Source: Leidyana gryllorum EB-2025a (Eukaryota; Apicomplexa). From it: DNA of 64,000 nucleotides. The position numbers and the translations under genes are program-made. This document shows, piece by piece, positions 22,301 to 30,904 of the stretch; position 1 is the stretch's first letter; each line of letters starts with the position of its first letter. Under the pieces are notes generated by a model, which did not search any database, was not told the DNA's origin, and worked only from the letters and a program-made list of their open reading frames with translations. The stretch is taken from the NCBI GenBank assembly GCA_048772705.1, contig JBLWGC010000104.1, forward strand, positions 1,178,001 through 1,242,000, given 5' to 3'.

Positions 22301-22469
22301 AGAGTTCATATTACAGTGGACGGGCGGTCACGTCGATTGTGACCTCGAAGGAGGCTCAAGTCAGCCGCAGGAGGGTGCGAGCGAGAATCAGGAAAAGGGT
22401 CGTGCTTACATAGCCTGGCAGGATGAGGAGTTCAGGATAGCGTGGGAAGTTGAGACTTTTTTATTTTAG
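19321..22469 (+). CDS. RAB3GAP1: Rab3 GTPase-activating protein catalytic subunit-like
   Basis: RAB3GAP1, with its partner RAB3GAP2, acts on Rab3 and Rab18 in membrane traffic and autophagy. Seven exons (19321-19730, 19836-19952, 20016-20422, 20510-20899, 20941-21633, 21700-22046, 22101-22469) encode 910 residues. The assignment rests on the order of family blocks: an N-terminal FYSIEDYTTVSPFERIVKSL and WFGLDEFFALEV. The NMRYVYVLDNWPSF block parallels FTYVLQDW. The C-terminal catalytic region has WHLHNSGTVRLGDYFVIWRD and LWLFASKVVEMRHP. The ending AYIAWQDEEFRIAWEVETFLF parallels the conserved human terminus SVLTKEDFRLAGAFSSDTSF in position and pattern. That match fixes the TAG at 22467-22469 as the true stop. 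The protein is close to the usual length of about 980 residues. Confidence 0.82.
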
Positions 22470-22476
22470 GGTGTGA

Positions 22477-24609
22477 ATGGCGTTTGGATATCATCCCTTG
22501 ACAGAGTCGAGCCTGAGTGACGTCCATCGCAATCTTCAGTCGTACTTCAAGAGTTTGGGATTATGGTCTATAAATGAAGTGTATCCATCAAAGCGTTCGG
22601 TAGTGACAGAGCTCAGTTGTGGATTTCACGTACGTATTGGGAAGAATGATTCTGCCGCAAGACACCGACAAGAGCTCGACTCAACGAGCCGTATTATGAT
22701 CCCAAGTCATATTATGGGACCGAGTGTGTCCATCCGGGAAGCCTGTCGACCCCGATCGGCCTTATTGGGATTCCTGACGTGTTATTCGATCAAAAGCGTA
22801 GCGGGAAACCAACAATTATTCACCCCTGTATGTGGCGGATGGTTCGCTGCTGCCGAAGATGAGGACTACAAGGACCGTGAGCTCAAGGGAGTGTTCTGCT
22901 GGACCAAGTTCCCCGAGAATGTGCAAAAAGAGCTGCAACAGGCGTTCCTGCTGCGAGCCTTGCTAGACGGCTTATGGTGGAAGGCCAGCGAGAGAGATGT
23001 CAGTCAAGACTCCGAACGCTTTGTATCAATCGGAGGAGAAGACCTGCTTGCGTTTCCCTTCTATTCCTACGAAATGCTCTCGGCACTCCCCGAGTCCATC
23101 GTGCCCCAACACTGGGCTCCTGGCGATCCTCTCAAACCCGGAAAGCCAGTGAACCATGTGTTAGTAGGCAAATGCCAATGCCGTAAATACAAGACCGAGC
23201 CGAATGTTGCCACACATCTGATCATCTCCGCAAGCCGCTTCAGAGGCTTTCTGAGCGACTCCATGAACCCAAGGACTGCCAAACGAGCAGCTCTTGCAGG
23301 AGGACCAATCCTTCACAACGTACTCTTTGGACACCCATCTGATGCTGTGCGGCAAGCTATCGCTGATGAGACGCAGAGGTTGACGGCGAGAATGAGAATT
23401 GAGCCAAGGACTGTCAAAAACCCCTCAGATCAAAGAAATAAAAGACGCCATTCAACACACACTGAAGACCCTGACAATGACGAAATACACAAACGCAGAC
23501 GGACACAAGTTACAGATACCATTTCAGAGGCTAAAAGGGGAACCTCAAGTCCTCCCGAAGCCGAACTGGACGCAGATGTGGACATAAAGTCATCATTACA
23601 CACCTCATCCGCAGAGCCATCACCCGTTCTGGCACCATGCGCTTCCCAAGCGCCCAAGGACGACATGGTGACGACTAAACAACTCTGTCGAAGTGAGTCA
23701 ATCGAAGACGTTGAAGCTCGAATTACGATCGAGGAGGGGTCTGATGGGATGGGAGGTACTGATGAATATGCGATGGAAGAACAGGTTGGTAATCAAGGAC
23801 ACACTGCACAACACACGTCGACGCCGCTCGTAGAGGCACCTCCTCTTACGAGTCGTGCAGGGAACAACAGAGATCGACGTATGTCCCATGCTTCTGTCAT
23901 CTCGAAATCGTGTGAGCCCACGCTATCCGACCCGCCCCCAACACCCCCCGTCGCTAAATGTCGTGCCAAAAAGTCAAGCCCCAGGATCCCTCCTTCCACG
24001 GGAACCATACCAGCTGGAACTACGCCTGTAACACGCCCCCTCCCAGCCGCTCCTCCTCCCGCCCTCCAACGCAGACCTTCGACCGCGGCACACACTGCAA
24101 CTCCCAATGGAAGCTCAGCTGCTCTGGCTTCTCCGGAGCCGGAGGTAACGGCATTCCTGGAGCGGCCTCCGCCAAAGTCACATCAACCTCAGTTACAAAG
24201 ACATTCCACCCCTCACCTCACCTCGTCAATGCCCAGGAACTTCCAACATCAAGTCGTGCAACCCATCTCAACACAGTCACTCGTCACCGGGATTCCACAT
24301 CATATGGCCTTCCCACCTGGCACTGCTGCTTACGGTGTCACCAATCCCTATCTTGCCCGAGGCTTCATGCAGCCGCAGCAAGTTCATGCAGCAGGGCTTG
24401 GCGTCTTTCCCTCCAACCCACCTGCCGCGGCCGCATATGCTCAATATATGGTAGGCCTGGGAGCAAGAGCGCTGCCAAGAATGTCCTTCCCAATTCAGCA
24501 ACAAACCTACAACATGGCCTCTGGGCAGCATCCGTTTGCAAAAGCTGCACAACGATCAGCACAACAAATGCGGCAAAGACCGCCGGTTGAATATCAAATT
24601 GATGACTAA
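22477..24609 (+). CDS. Unknown protein, ordered N-terminal half and Pro/Gln-rich tail
   Basis: An open frame of 710 residues starts seven bases after the Rab3GAP stop. The first 320 residues look folded and contain LGFLTCYSIKSVAGNQQLF, VCGGWFAAAEDEDYKD and CWTKFPENVQKELQQAFLLR. VNHVLVGKCQCRKYKTEP and NVATHLIISASRFRGFLSD follow. A basic bipartite stretch (RNKRRHSTHTED ... HKRRRTQ, about 325-350) may be a nuclear signal. The remainder is disordered, turning Pro/Ala/Gln/Met-rich after residue 540 (AAPPPALQRRPSTAAH, PFAKAAQRSAQQMRQRPP). A small in-frame intron may lie near 22630-22672, where gtacgt and caag occur, but it is not required. No family was recognised. The poly-T/TAG in front of the ATG is discussed as a finding. 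Confidence 0.7.
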   Translation: MAFGYHPLTESSLSDVHRNLQSYFKSLGLWSINEVYPSKRSVVTELSCGFHVRIGKNDSAARHRQELDSTSRIMIPSHIMGPSVSIREACRPRSALLGFLTCYSIKSVAGNQQLFTPVCGGWFAAAEDEDYKDRELKGVFCWTKFPENVQKELQQAFLLRALLDGLWWKASERDVSQDSERFVSIGGEDLLAFPFYSYEMLSALPESIVPQHWAPGDPLKPGKPVNHVLVGKCQCRKYKTEPNVATHLIISASRFRGFLSDSMNPRTAKRAALAGGPILHNVLFGHPSDAVRQAIADETQRLTARMRIEPRTVKNPSDQRNKRRHSTHTEDPDNDEIHKRRRTQVTDTISEAKRGTSSPPEAELDADVDIKSSLHTSSAEPSPVLAPCASQAPKDDMVTTKQLCRSESIEDVEARITIEEGSDGMGGTDEYAMEEQVGNQGHTAQHTSTPLVEAPPLTSRAGNNRDRRMSHASVISKSCEPTLSDPPPTPPVAKCRAKKSSPRIPPSTGTIPAGTTPVTRPLPAAPPPALQRRPSTAAHTATPNGSSAALASPEPEVTAFLERPPPKSHQPQLQRHSTPHLTSSMPRNFQHQVVQPISTQSLVTGIPHHMAFPPGTAAYGVTNPYLARGFMQPQQVHAAGLGVFPSNPPAAAAYAQYMVGLGARALPRMSFPIQQQTYNMASGQHPFAKAAQRSAQQMRQRPPVEYQIDD

Positions 24610-24672
24610 GTGGGAGCATAATCAAAAGCACAACAAAATGAAGACGAACATGGAAAGGCGAGATGAAAATGA

Positions 24673-25152
24673 TCACACAGGTGCACACGCGCGACGCCTT
24701 CCATCGTAGTATCGCTCGCAAAGCCGCATGGAATGACGATGACGTCCCTCAATGCAGATGTCTCCCACAACCGCATCGCGTAACGCCAACGTTCCGGTAC
24801 GAACATCATCTTTAGCTCGCCCGGCAGATGCAGCTATCCGATTAGCTTCGGCTGTGAGCTCAGTGTGTGCAGATTCGAGGACTTTCGCGAAAGCTGTTGT
24901 AGGGAGTCGATCCACCAATATCCGCAGATCATCGTGGAAGTCCTGAAAACGTTGGAGGCCCGGCTTTATATCGTCCAGAACTTCTGATGACAAACGGTTT
25001 CCATCTTGAGTCACACCAACGGTCAGAACCATTCGTAACGGTTCATGCGGTAACACCCCTTTGAGGTGCTCGCCTATCTCAATCCATGACAAGTAGTCTG
25101 CAGCCACCGAAAGCACCGTCCAGAAGTACCATGGAAAGATAATTGATCGCAT
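24673..25152 (-). CDS. Unknown small protein with possible signal anchor
   Basis: A minus-strand frame gives 159 residues. It begins MRSIIFPWYFWTVLSVAADY, a hydrophobic segment that could be a signal peptide or anchor. Helical regions follow (PGLQRFQDFHDDLRILVDRL, KVLESAHTELTAEANRIAAS) and the end is Arg-rich. The ATG used (25150-25152) is the first in frame; the frame extends upstream only with a GTG. There is no recognisable family. It is divergent from TOM22 by 80 bp and convergent with the preceding plus-strand gene by 63 bp. The evidence is the open frame and plausible composition only; an intron near the Arg-rich 3' end cannot be ruled out. Confidence 0.4.
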   Translation of the reverse strand: MRSIIFPWYFWTVLSVAADYLSWIEIGEHLKGVLPHEPLRMVLTVGVTQDGNRLSSEVLDDIKPGLQRFQDFHDDLRILVDRLPTTAFAKVLESAHTELTAEANRIAASAGRAKDDVRTGTLALRDAVVGDICIEGRHRHSMRLCERYYDGRRRACAPV

Positions 25153-25232
25153 ACCACACGCGTGTGCTAACTCCCCATGCTCAACCACTCGACCACACCC
25201 AAGTGGGTGTTTTTCGTCTTTTCGTTTGTATA

Positions 25233-25515
25233 ATGGGTGCGGTCTTCTCTAAGTTGACTAGTTCGGAGTATTGGTCTAAGGTAAGCCCATCCACAAGTAC
25301 CTCGCCAGGAGCAAACCTATTCCGCTCAACAGCTTACTAGCTTGGCTGCACGCTCTTCACAAATCGGCTCGCGTCTTTTCTGGGCTCTGGGGACGGCCAG
25401 CCTTGTAGTGGGCATCCCAATCCTCTTCGAATATGAGAGAGAGTGCCAAGCAGCAGATACTGCGCAACAATTGGAGAGTGCGCGCCAGTCTGCAGCTCTA
25501 GCCGGAGCGCTGTGA
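25233..25515 (+). CDS. TOM22: TOM22-like mitochondrial import receptor, minimal form
   Basis: Two exons (25233-25280 and 25333-25515) encode 76 residues. Exon 1 gives MGAVFSKLTSSEYWSK, exon 2 LTSLAARSSQIGSRLFWAL followed by GTASLVVGIPILFEYERECQ and a short Gln/Ala tail. The arrangement is basic amphipathic segment, then one membrane span with a proline in its middle, then an acidic E-x-E. This is the core of Tom22, the central receptor and organiser of the outer-membrane import pore. The acidic cytosolic domain of animal and fungal Tom22 is missing; plants (Tom9) and apicomplexans also have a shortened cytosolic part. The Gly at position 2 may be incidental. The acceptor used is ctcaacag at 25325-25332. 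AFG2 follows 21 nt downstream on the same strand. Confidence 0.8.
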
Positions 25516-25536
25516 TGGGCATTTTTTTCCGCGAAG

Positions 25537-28122
25537 ATGACACCCAAGAACAAGGCTGAAGGCGCTTCGCAGCTATTCGGCCCCTCCAGCTCCCCACTGT
25601 TCAACAGTTTGGCTCGACAAGCAACCACCTCAACATATAGTTTAGCTTTGCATAGGACATTCCTGCCAAATGACCCTGCCACAGACCTCAAATATACACT
25701 ACAGCCAACGGTGTTTCTGTCACAAGCAAAAGCCAGCGATTTCTACCTGCTTACACTCACTTTAGAGGGACAAGAATATGTGCTTCCGGCCTCAGGCAGC
25801 CGGTGTGTATGCAAGAGTGATCACGCGCCCACAGCGTGTGGCCAGTCGAGCATAAAAGTTAGTCAGGTGCTGTGGGACACCATTGGCCTACTGACAAGCG
25901 GAAGTAACGTCGCTGCGAGTGTTGAAAGCCTTGACATAAAGCCTGCAAGTCGCAACAGCTTTCCCCAATGCTCTCAACTGACTCTAGAGTGGCTGGACTC
26001 CTCTCATCCGGTGTATGGGCACTACAAACTGGACGCCTTACCGACCGGCAACACGCTAACACCGTCTGATATCTTGCCATCAATCAAAGCACTATTGACT
26101 GGATTGGTGGTGACTCGATATCAGTTGGTTGGGTGTGTACGTGCTGGTCGTCTGGCGTTGTTCCGGGTAGCGCAGCTCAAGGCAAAAGGCAATGCTCGTG
26201 TTGCACGCATTATTGACAGCGCGAAATTGGTGCTGGACATCCGATTGAGGAAGAGCTCGCATCCTAATGATACCTCGCAAGCCGCCGATGGTAGCGTGCC
26301 ATCTCCTAGACGGGGTTTGGCTCGTGTTGGAGGTTTGAAGAATGCACGCCACCTCCTGCTTTCGGTGGTTCTTTATCAATTGCTCCACCCCGAACGGTTC
26401 TTTGTGTCCGCCGGGAGTGCAGCGTTGAGGGGTCCACGTCCTCCAAAGGGCATTCTCTTGTACGGGCCTCCGGGAACAGGGAAGACGTTCGTTTCGGAGG
26501 CGTTGGGTGAGGAGTTGGAAGATCGTTGGGATTCCGAGAAGTCCAAGGAGTTCGGGTGGCAGTGCCCGCGCGTGGTGAAGTTCACTCGCAAGAATGGCAG
26601 TGAACTGGAAGCTGCTCTGCGAGAGATTTTCAGAGCCTGTGCTGAGTTGTTTGAGAGGGAGAACAGGCGGACTCTGCTGATCATCGACGAGATCGATTCT
26701 ATCTGTCCCACTCGAGAGACAGCATCGGAGGCGAGCATTGCCGCTACCACTACACTGCTGACTCACTTAGACGGCGTTGACGCTCACCCTGGTGTAGTGA
26801 TATTGGCAACGACGAACCGGCCTGACGCGTTGGATGAGGCCGTCCGCCGGCCCGGTCGGATCGACTTGGAAATTGAGATTGAGGTCCCAGATCGACAGGA
26901 AAGAGCTGAGATATTGGCCAAACTGATCACGAGGATCGCAGGAGATACGGTGGAGGGGATCAACAGTATGGAGGACATAGAGAACCTGGCGTCCAATGCA
27001 CACGGGTGTGTTCCAGCGGATCTGGAGCTTTGGTGTTGTCGTGCGGTCGAGGAAGCTCAAACAGAAGCGTTCGATTCGGATAGAAGTCCCGTGGTCAGTA
27101 TTACGCATTTTGAGAGGGCGCTGAAATTGATCCGACCATCGGCTTTGAAGGAACTGGTGGTGGAAGTACCAGTTACGAAATGGAGTGACATAGGAGGCTA
27201 TGAGGAGGTGAAGCAGAAACTGCAGGAGAGTGTTGAATGGCCCCTGAAGCACTGGAAACTGTTTGACGCAATGCGTATCAGCGCCCCACGGGGTATACTG
27301 CTCTATGGACCACCAGGAAACAGTAAAACGATCATGGCGAAGGCGGTGGCTTCCGAGTCTTCCATGAACTTCATCGCCGTAAAAGGGCCCGAGATCTTCA
27401 GCAAATGGGTGGGAGAGAGTGAGAGGACTATCCGGACAATCTTTCGGTGAGTTTCGACTGATAATTGAAGGAATGAATTGACATTTGTGCACAGTAAAGC
27501 TAGGCAGCACGCTCCGACAGTGATCTTCTTTGATGAAATTGACGCGTTGGGTTGTGATCGACAGTCTGGAGAAAAGGGAGGTGGGGGCTCGGGGGTGGAG
27601 TCGCGAGTGTTGAGTCAGATGCTGAATGAGATGGACGGCATCGGGGCTGCCAAACAGGTTGTGATCATTGGAGCAACCAATCGTCCGGATCTCTTGGACG
27701 CGGCTCTTTTGCGTCCAGGGAGATTTGACCGTTTACTATATATTCCGTTGCCCGACATTAGCGCCCGTCAGCAGATCTTCGCAATCCATTTACGGGGGGT
27801 GGACCTGGTGGATGAAAGCGCGTCGGATCTGGAGGGAGGAAAGCGGGTGGATGGGTGTGGTGGCTTGTTAACATGGTTGGGTGAGCAGAGCGAGGGATAC
27901 AGTGGGGCCGAGATTGCATTTATCTGCAAAGAGGTCCGCATGGCTAAGCTACGTCAGCTGATTCGGAGGGAGTCGACATCGGTTGAGCCCTGTGGTGAAG
28001 ACTTCAAGTTGGGGCGACAGGAGTTCGAAGAAGTCTTTCGCAGTATGAAGCCCAGAACTCCACCTGAGCTGATCGAGTTTTATACAAAGTATGCTGCTGC
28101 CAACACCGGTCGCGCTGACTAA
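25537..28122 (+). CDS. AFG2: AAA ATPase AFG2/SPATA5 (Drg1-like), two AAA domains
   Basis: AFG2/Drg1 is a Cdc48-like hexameric ATPase that releases shuttling factors from cytoplasmic pre-60S ribosomes. Two exons (25537-27446, 27495-28122) encode 845 residues. After an N-terminal double-psi-like region (1-265), D1 has Walker A GPPGTGKT and Walker B LLIIDEID. It also has [21 protein letters not shown]2 starts at [20 protein letters not shown] and has Walker A GPPGNSKT, Walker [12 protein letters not shown] and [20 protein letters not shown]. The S-K-T form of the second Walker A is typical of AFG2/SPATA5 (usually GPPGCSKT) and separates it from Cdc48, although Asn here replaces Cys. An insertion of acidic and Gly-rich residues lies in the D2 arm (about 740-765). 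The ATG follows a catttttttccgcgaag acceptor directly. Confidence 0.93.
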
Positions 28123-28182
28123 TTCAGCGAGTCACCAGATTAGACTGCTATGAGATACGGTTTGGTGTCACAGTGCTTGATG

Positions 28183-28206
28183 GTCTGTCTGTCTGTCTGT
28201 CTGTCT
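28183..28206. repeat. (GTCT)6 tetranucleotide microsatellite
   Basis: Six perfect GTCT units lie in the 109-bp gap between two convergent stop codons (AFG2 at 28122 and the minus-strand coiled-coil gene at 28232). The run is probably within overlapping 3' untranslated regions. Confidence 0.95.
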
Positions 28207-28231
28207 AACTAGGGTACACACATTGTTCCTA

Positions 28232-29242
28232 CTAAGATCTACTTTTGGGACGTTTGGGTGCGAGCCAACTTTGCAGTTGATCGGTGAGAGATGGGGCAGT
28301 GACTGCGTGGGGAACCGATGGCGGCGTGGGAGTGGGCGAGGAGGGTTTGGAGAGTGGTGAAAGGAATCCCACCGGGGGAGGGACCGCATTGAGTGAGGCA
28401 GCTGACGAGGGTGAGTAGAGTCTGACGGAGTCTCTGTGACGTAGATCGTCGAAGCGGACAGTCCGATGCTATTCAGAATGGATGTCATTTTGAGGCTCAG
28501 TGAATGAGGTACAGCAATACCTTTGGGGTGGAGCGACCGAATATGGCATCATTGACTTGCCATATTTCTAGTGGAGGGGCTGCCCAGCGTGTGAAGCGGG
28601 CGCGTCGCAAAGTCTTGGATTTGATTCGAATATTAATTACTGCGCGTTGCACTGTGGAGCGAGCAGATGATCGCAGGGGAGAAGACGCGGCGGACACAAC
28701 AGGGGGGACGACAGTGTTCATTGAAGCGGTGGCACTATTCCACCACCGGTGCTTCTTGAGGTTACCAGCAGTCGCCGCAGCTGCTGCCGCCTCGAGTTGG
28801 CGGTTTTTCTCTTCCTCGCGGTTGAGACTCTCGCGGAGTTCTATCAGTGGATTACGCGGCCGCCAGATTTCGACGGAGCTCACTCTCTCGTGCTTCATCA
28901 GATCGACTCAGCTTTAGTCGCAATCGTGTACATTCTGTTTGGAGGAGGTTGACCTCTTGCTCCATCTGATCGATATAGTCGCACGCTTGTTCATACTTTT
29001 CATTGAGGGGGGGCTGAAGGTTGCGTTGTGGTCGAGCCGAAGCTGGATTGTTCGACGGCGGAGGAGAGACATCGTAGTCCTGTAGAATGCCTGACAGGTT
29101 GTTCAGCATAACCCGAACTCGATCAATGTCATCCTCCTCTGCTGCCGTTTCGACCAAGCCTCTCACTGATGACAGGGTCAACAGTACCAACCACACAAGT
29201 GCACAGAGTATATATACCTTCACTGATGAGGTCTTTCAGCAT
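28232..29242 (-). CDS. Unknown coiled-coil protein
   Basis: Four exons can be joined with consistent phases (29242-29218, 29165-28884, 28840-28521, 28468-28232), giving 287 residues. Introns are 52, 43 and 52 nt with good donors (gtatat, gtgagc, gtattg) and acceptors. The product starts MLKDLISE and contains an acidic segment. A coiled coil of about 65 residues follows (EKYEQACDYIDQMEQEVNLL, then LRESLNREEEKNRQLEAAAA). Next come a basic Ser-rich region and a Pro/Ser-rich tail ending QLQSWLAPKRPKSRS. The pattern resembles structural proteins of centrosome or kinetochore, but no family was recognised. The ATG lies 27 nt after a ccttccagccttttag acceptor. Confidence 0.65.
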
Positions 29243-29507
29243 GCGTTGTGGTTGATAAGGCACTACCACTAAAAGGCTGGAAGGGGGAGAGCTTGGCCGT
29301 TCTCTCCTTATGGTCCTCTCGCGCCTCCACACACTTCACTGGCACGATACACGGTGGATCTGGCACGACACACGGTGGATCTGCCATCCGTGGGACTCCG
29401 TGACTTGCGGCTAATCGAGCAACCAATGATTCCAAGGGGGAAAAATTCAACAACAAAGTGACTGGTTCAATCAGTCAACTGCCTAACCCCCCAAATCAGG
29501 CTCCACT

Positions 29508-30869
29508 TTAGTTAAAGAGAGCAAAGACCGCTCCCAAAAAGATGGGAACAGACAGCAGGACGTTCACCTCGGCACCGCTCGTGGGCTGTCTGAGTGTGAC
29601 ACACCCAGAGTCCTCGTTGCGGCTGCGTTGTCTCGATTTGGCGAAATCGAATGAGGTCTTGACTCGGTCCTTGAGCTCATCAGTCATGTTATCAACGGCT
29701 TTGATAAGGTTGTGAGCCATACGATATCCAGTGAGAGCGATGCGCTCCTTGCTGGCCTTCACAGCAAAGTTGACGTAATCAGCGGTGATCTCGAATCGAG
29801 CGTCGCCGGTGCAGGCGTTTCGGCAGTTAGCGCTGAAGCAGTCAACTGTTGGTGGGCAATCTTCGGGTCCGCATCCGGTTACGGAGGCGGTCCGGTCCTC
29901 AGGTGCACAGAAATGCTTGGCGAAGGTGATACCTTTGTACACGTGGAATTTGTTGTAACGCTCTTGTGGGATCGCGACAAGAGTGAACGACTCTTTCATG
30001 ATGTCGAGAATGGTGGCGTCCCGGAGCTTGAAGCCGGCGTCGATAAGAGTATTGTTGGGGAACTCTTTCATGATCTCGTCAACCTTCTCGTCCGTCTTTC
30101 CCCAGATCGTGAAACGGTTACGGGTCTCGTAGCCTCCCATTGCATCCCAAAAGGCGTGCAGATTCCTGATTCCCGCTTCCTCACAAGCGGGACAGGCGCC
30201 CTGGGCAAATCGGACCGAGACGTAGTTGGCGCCTTCGTCGTGCATTCCACGACCAAACTCTAGGTGGTCTTGCCAGTTCCACAAAGCGGCAGTGTGGCAC
30301 GGCATATGAAGGTCACCCAACAAATGTGTCTCATGGTGGAGGTTGACGCCCAGTGACCAAGGAGTCTTATCAATAGGGTCCAATTCCCTGCCCCACAATG
30401 CTGTTTCAGCGTTGTCCAAGGCGAACAGAATGGTATTCAGGGTTTGGTTGCGTAAGTAGTGAGCATCCAGAGTATCCAAAGCTTGCTGCGCCCAGTTCTC
30501 CGACCATCCAAGCTCCTTCACAGCGTCCTCGTCAACGTAAAGAGCGTCGTAGTAGTGGAAGCGATCCCACATCCGCAAGTGATCCAAGAAGGGGTAACCC
30601 AAATCAGGCTTAGCGGGGTTGGTGGAGGTATCGGTTTTGCGGCGTCGGTTCTTGACGTAATCCAACCAAGTCGCAGAACTCTGCAAGTCAGCATGGCAAG
30701 GCCAGATGTCAGCACCGGCATAAAAAACATCGTTGACAGTGTCCAAGACATCCTTCCGGCCCAGAGCGACCAAGTGGCGAGCCGCAATCTCGGCCGACAA
30801 AACATGGGGACCGTCCCACCATGCAGACGCAAGTCCTGCAACCCCAAAGAGGGAAATGATACTCTTCAT
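29508..30869 (-). CDS. Secreted S1/P1-type zinc nuclease
   Basis: A single exon encodes 453 residues. The first 16 form a signal peptide (MKSIISLFGVAGLASA), and cleavage exposes WWDGPHVLSAEIA, placing the zinc-binding N-terminal Trp and first His of the S1/P1 family. Other ligand blocks are present in order: DIWPCHADLQSSATWLDYV (Asp), FHYYDALY (His), HHETHLLGDLHMPCH (His and Asp of the H-x3-D core plus His) and NLHAFWDAMGGYE (His and Asp). These enzymes cut single-stranded DNA and RNA and remove 3' phosphates, usually outside the cell or in lysosome-like compartments. The C-terminus ends in a hydrophobic stretch (VNVLLSVPIFLGAVFALF) that could signal a GPI anchor. It is longer than fungal P1 (about 290) owing to Cys-rich insertions. 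It starts 35 nt after the upstream stop. Confidence 0.9.
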   Translation of the reverse strand: MKSIISLFGVAGLASAWWDGPHVLSAEIAARHLVALGRKDVLDTVNDVFYAGADIWPCHADLQSSATWLDYVKNRRRKTDTSTNPAKPDLGYPFLDHLRMWDRFHYYDALYVDEDAVKELGWSENWAQQALDTLDAHYLRNQTLNTILFALDNAETALWGRELDPIDKTPWSLGVNLHHETHLLGDLHMPCHTAALWNWQDHLEFGRGMHDEGANYVSVRFAQGACPACEEAGIRNLHAFWDAMGGYETRNRFTIWGKTDEKVDEIMKEFPNNTLIDAGFKLRDATILDIMKESFTLVAIPQERYNKFHVYKGITFAKHFCAPEDRTASVTGCGPEDCPPTVDCFSANCRNACTGDARFEITADYVNFAVKASKERIALTGYRMAHNLIKAVDNMTDELKDRVKTSFDFAKSRQRSRNEDSGCVTLRQPTSGAEVNVLLSVPIFLGAVFALFN

Positions 30870-30904
30870 CCGCCTTGAGTGTCAACCAAAAATTATACAC
30901 TCTC

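Noticed and set aside
25874-27510. Long minus-strand frames opposite AFG2 (26092-26766, 26767-27510)
   Set aside because: They are shadows of the conserved AAA domains; their translations are Ser/Gln/His-rich with no motif.
29330-29456. Minus-strand frame with duplicated Asp-Pro-Pro-Cys-x-Val-Pro motif as the start of the coiled-coil gene
   Set aside because: It is in a different frame from the exon that splices onward; the ATG at 29242 after the ccttttag acceptor fits better. The 20-nt duplication at about 29340-29385 is real but small.
29712-30263. Plus-strand frame of 183 residues opposite the P1 nuclease
   Set aside because: Lies wholly inside the conserved zinc-ligand coding region on the other strand, and has no recognisable feature.
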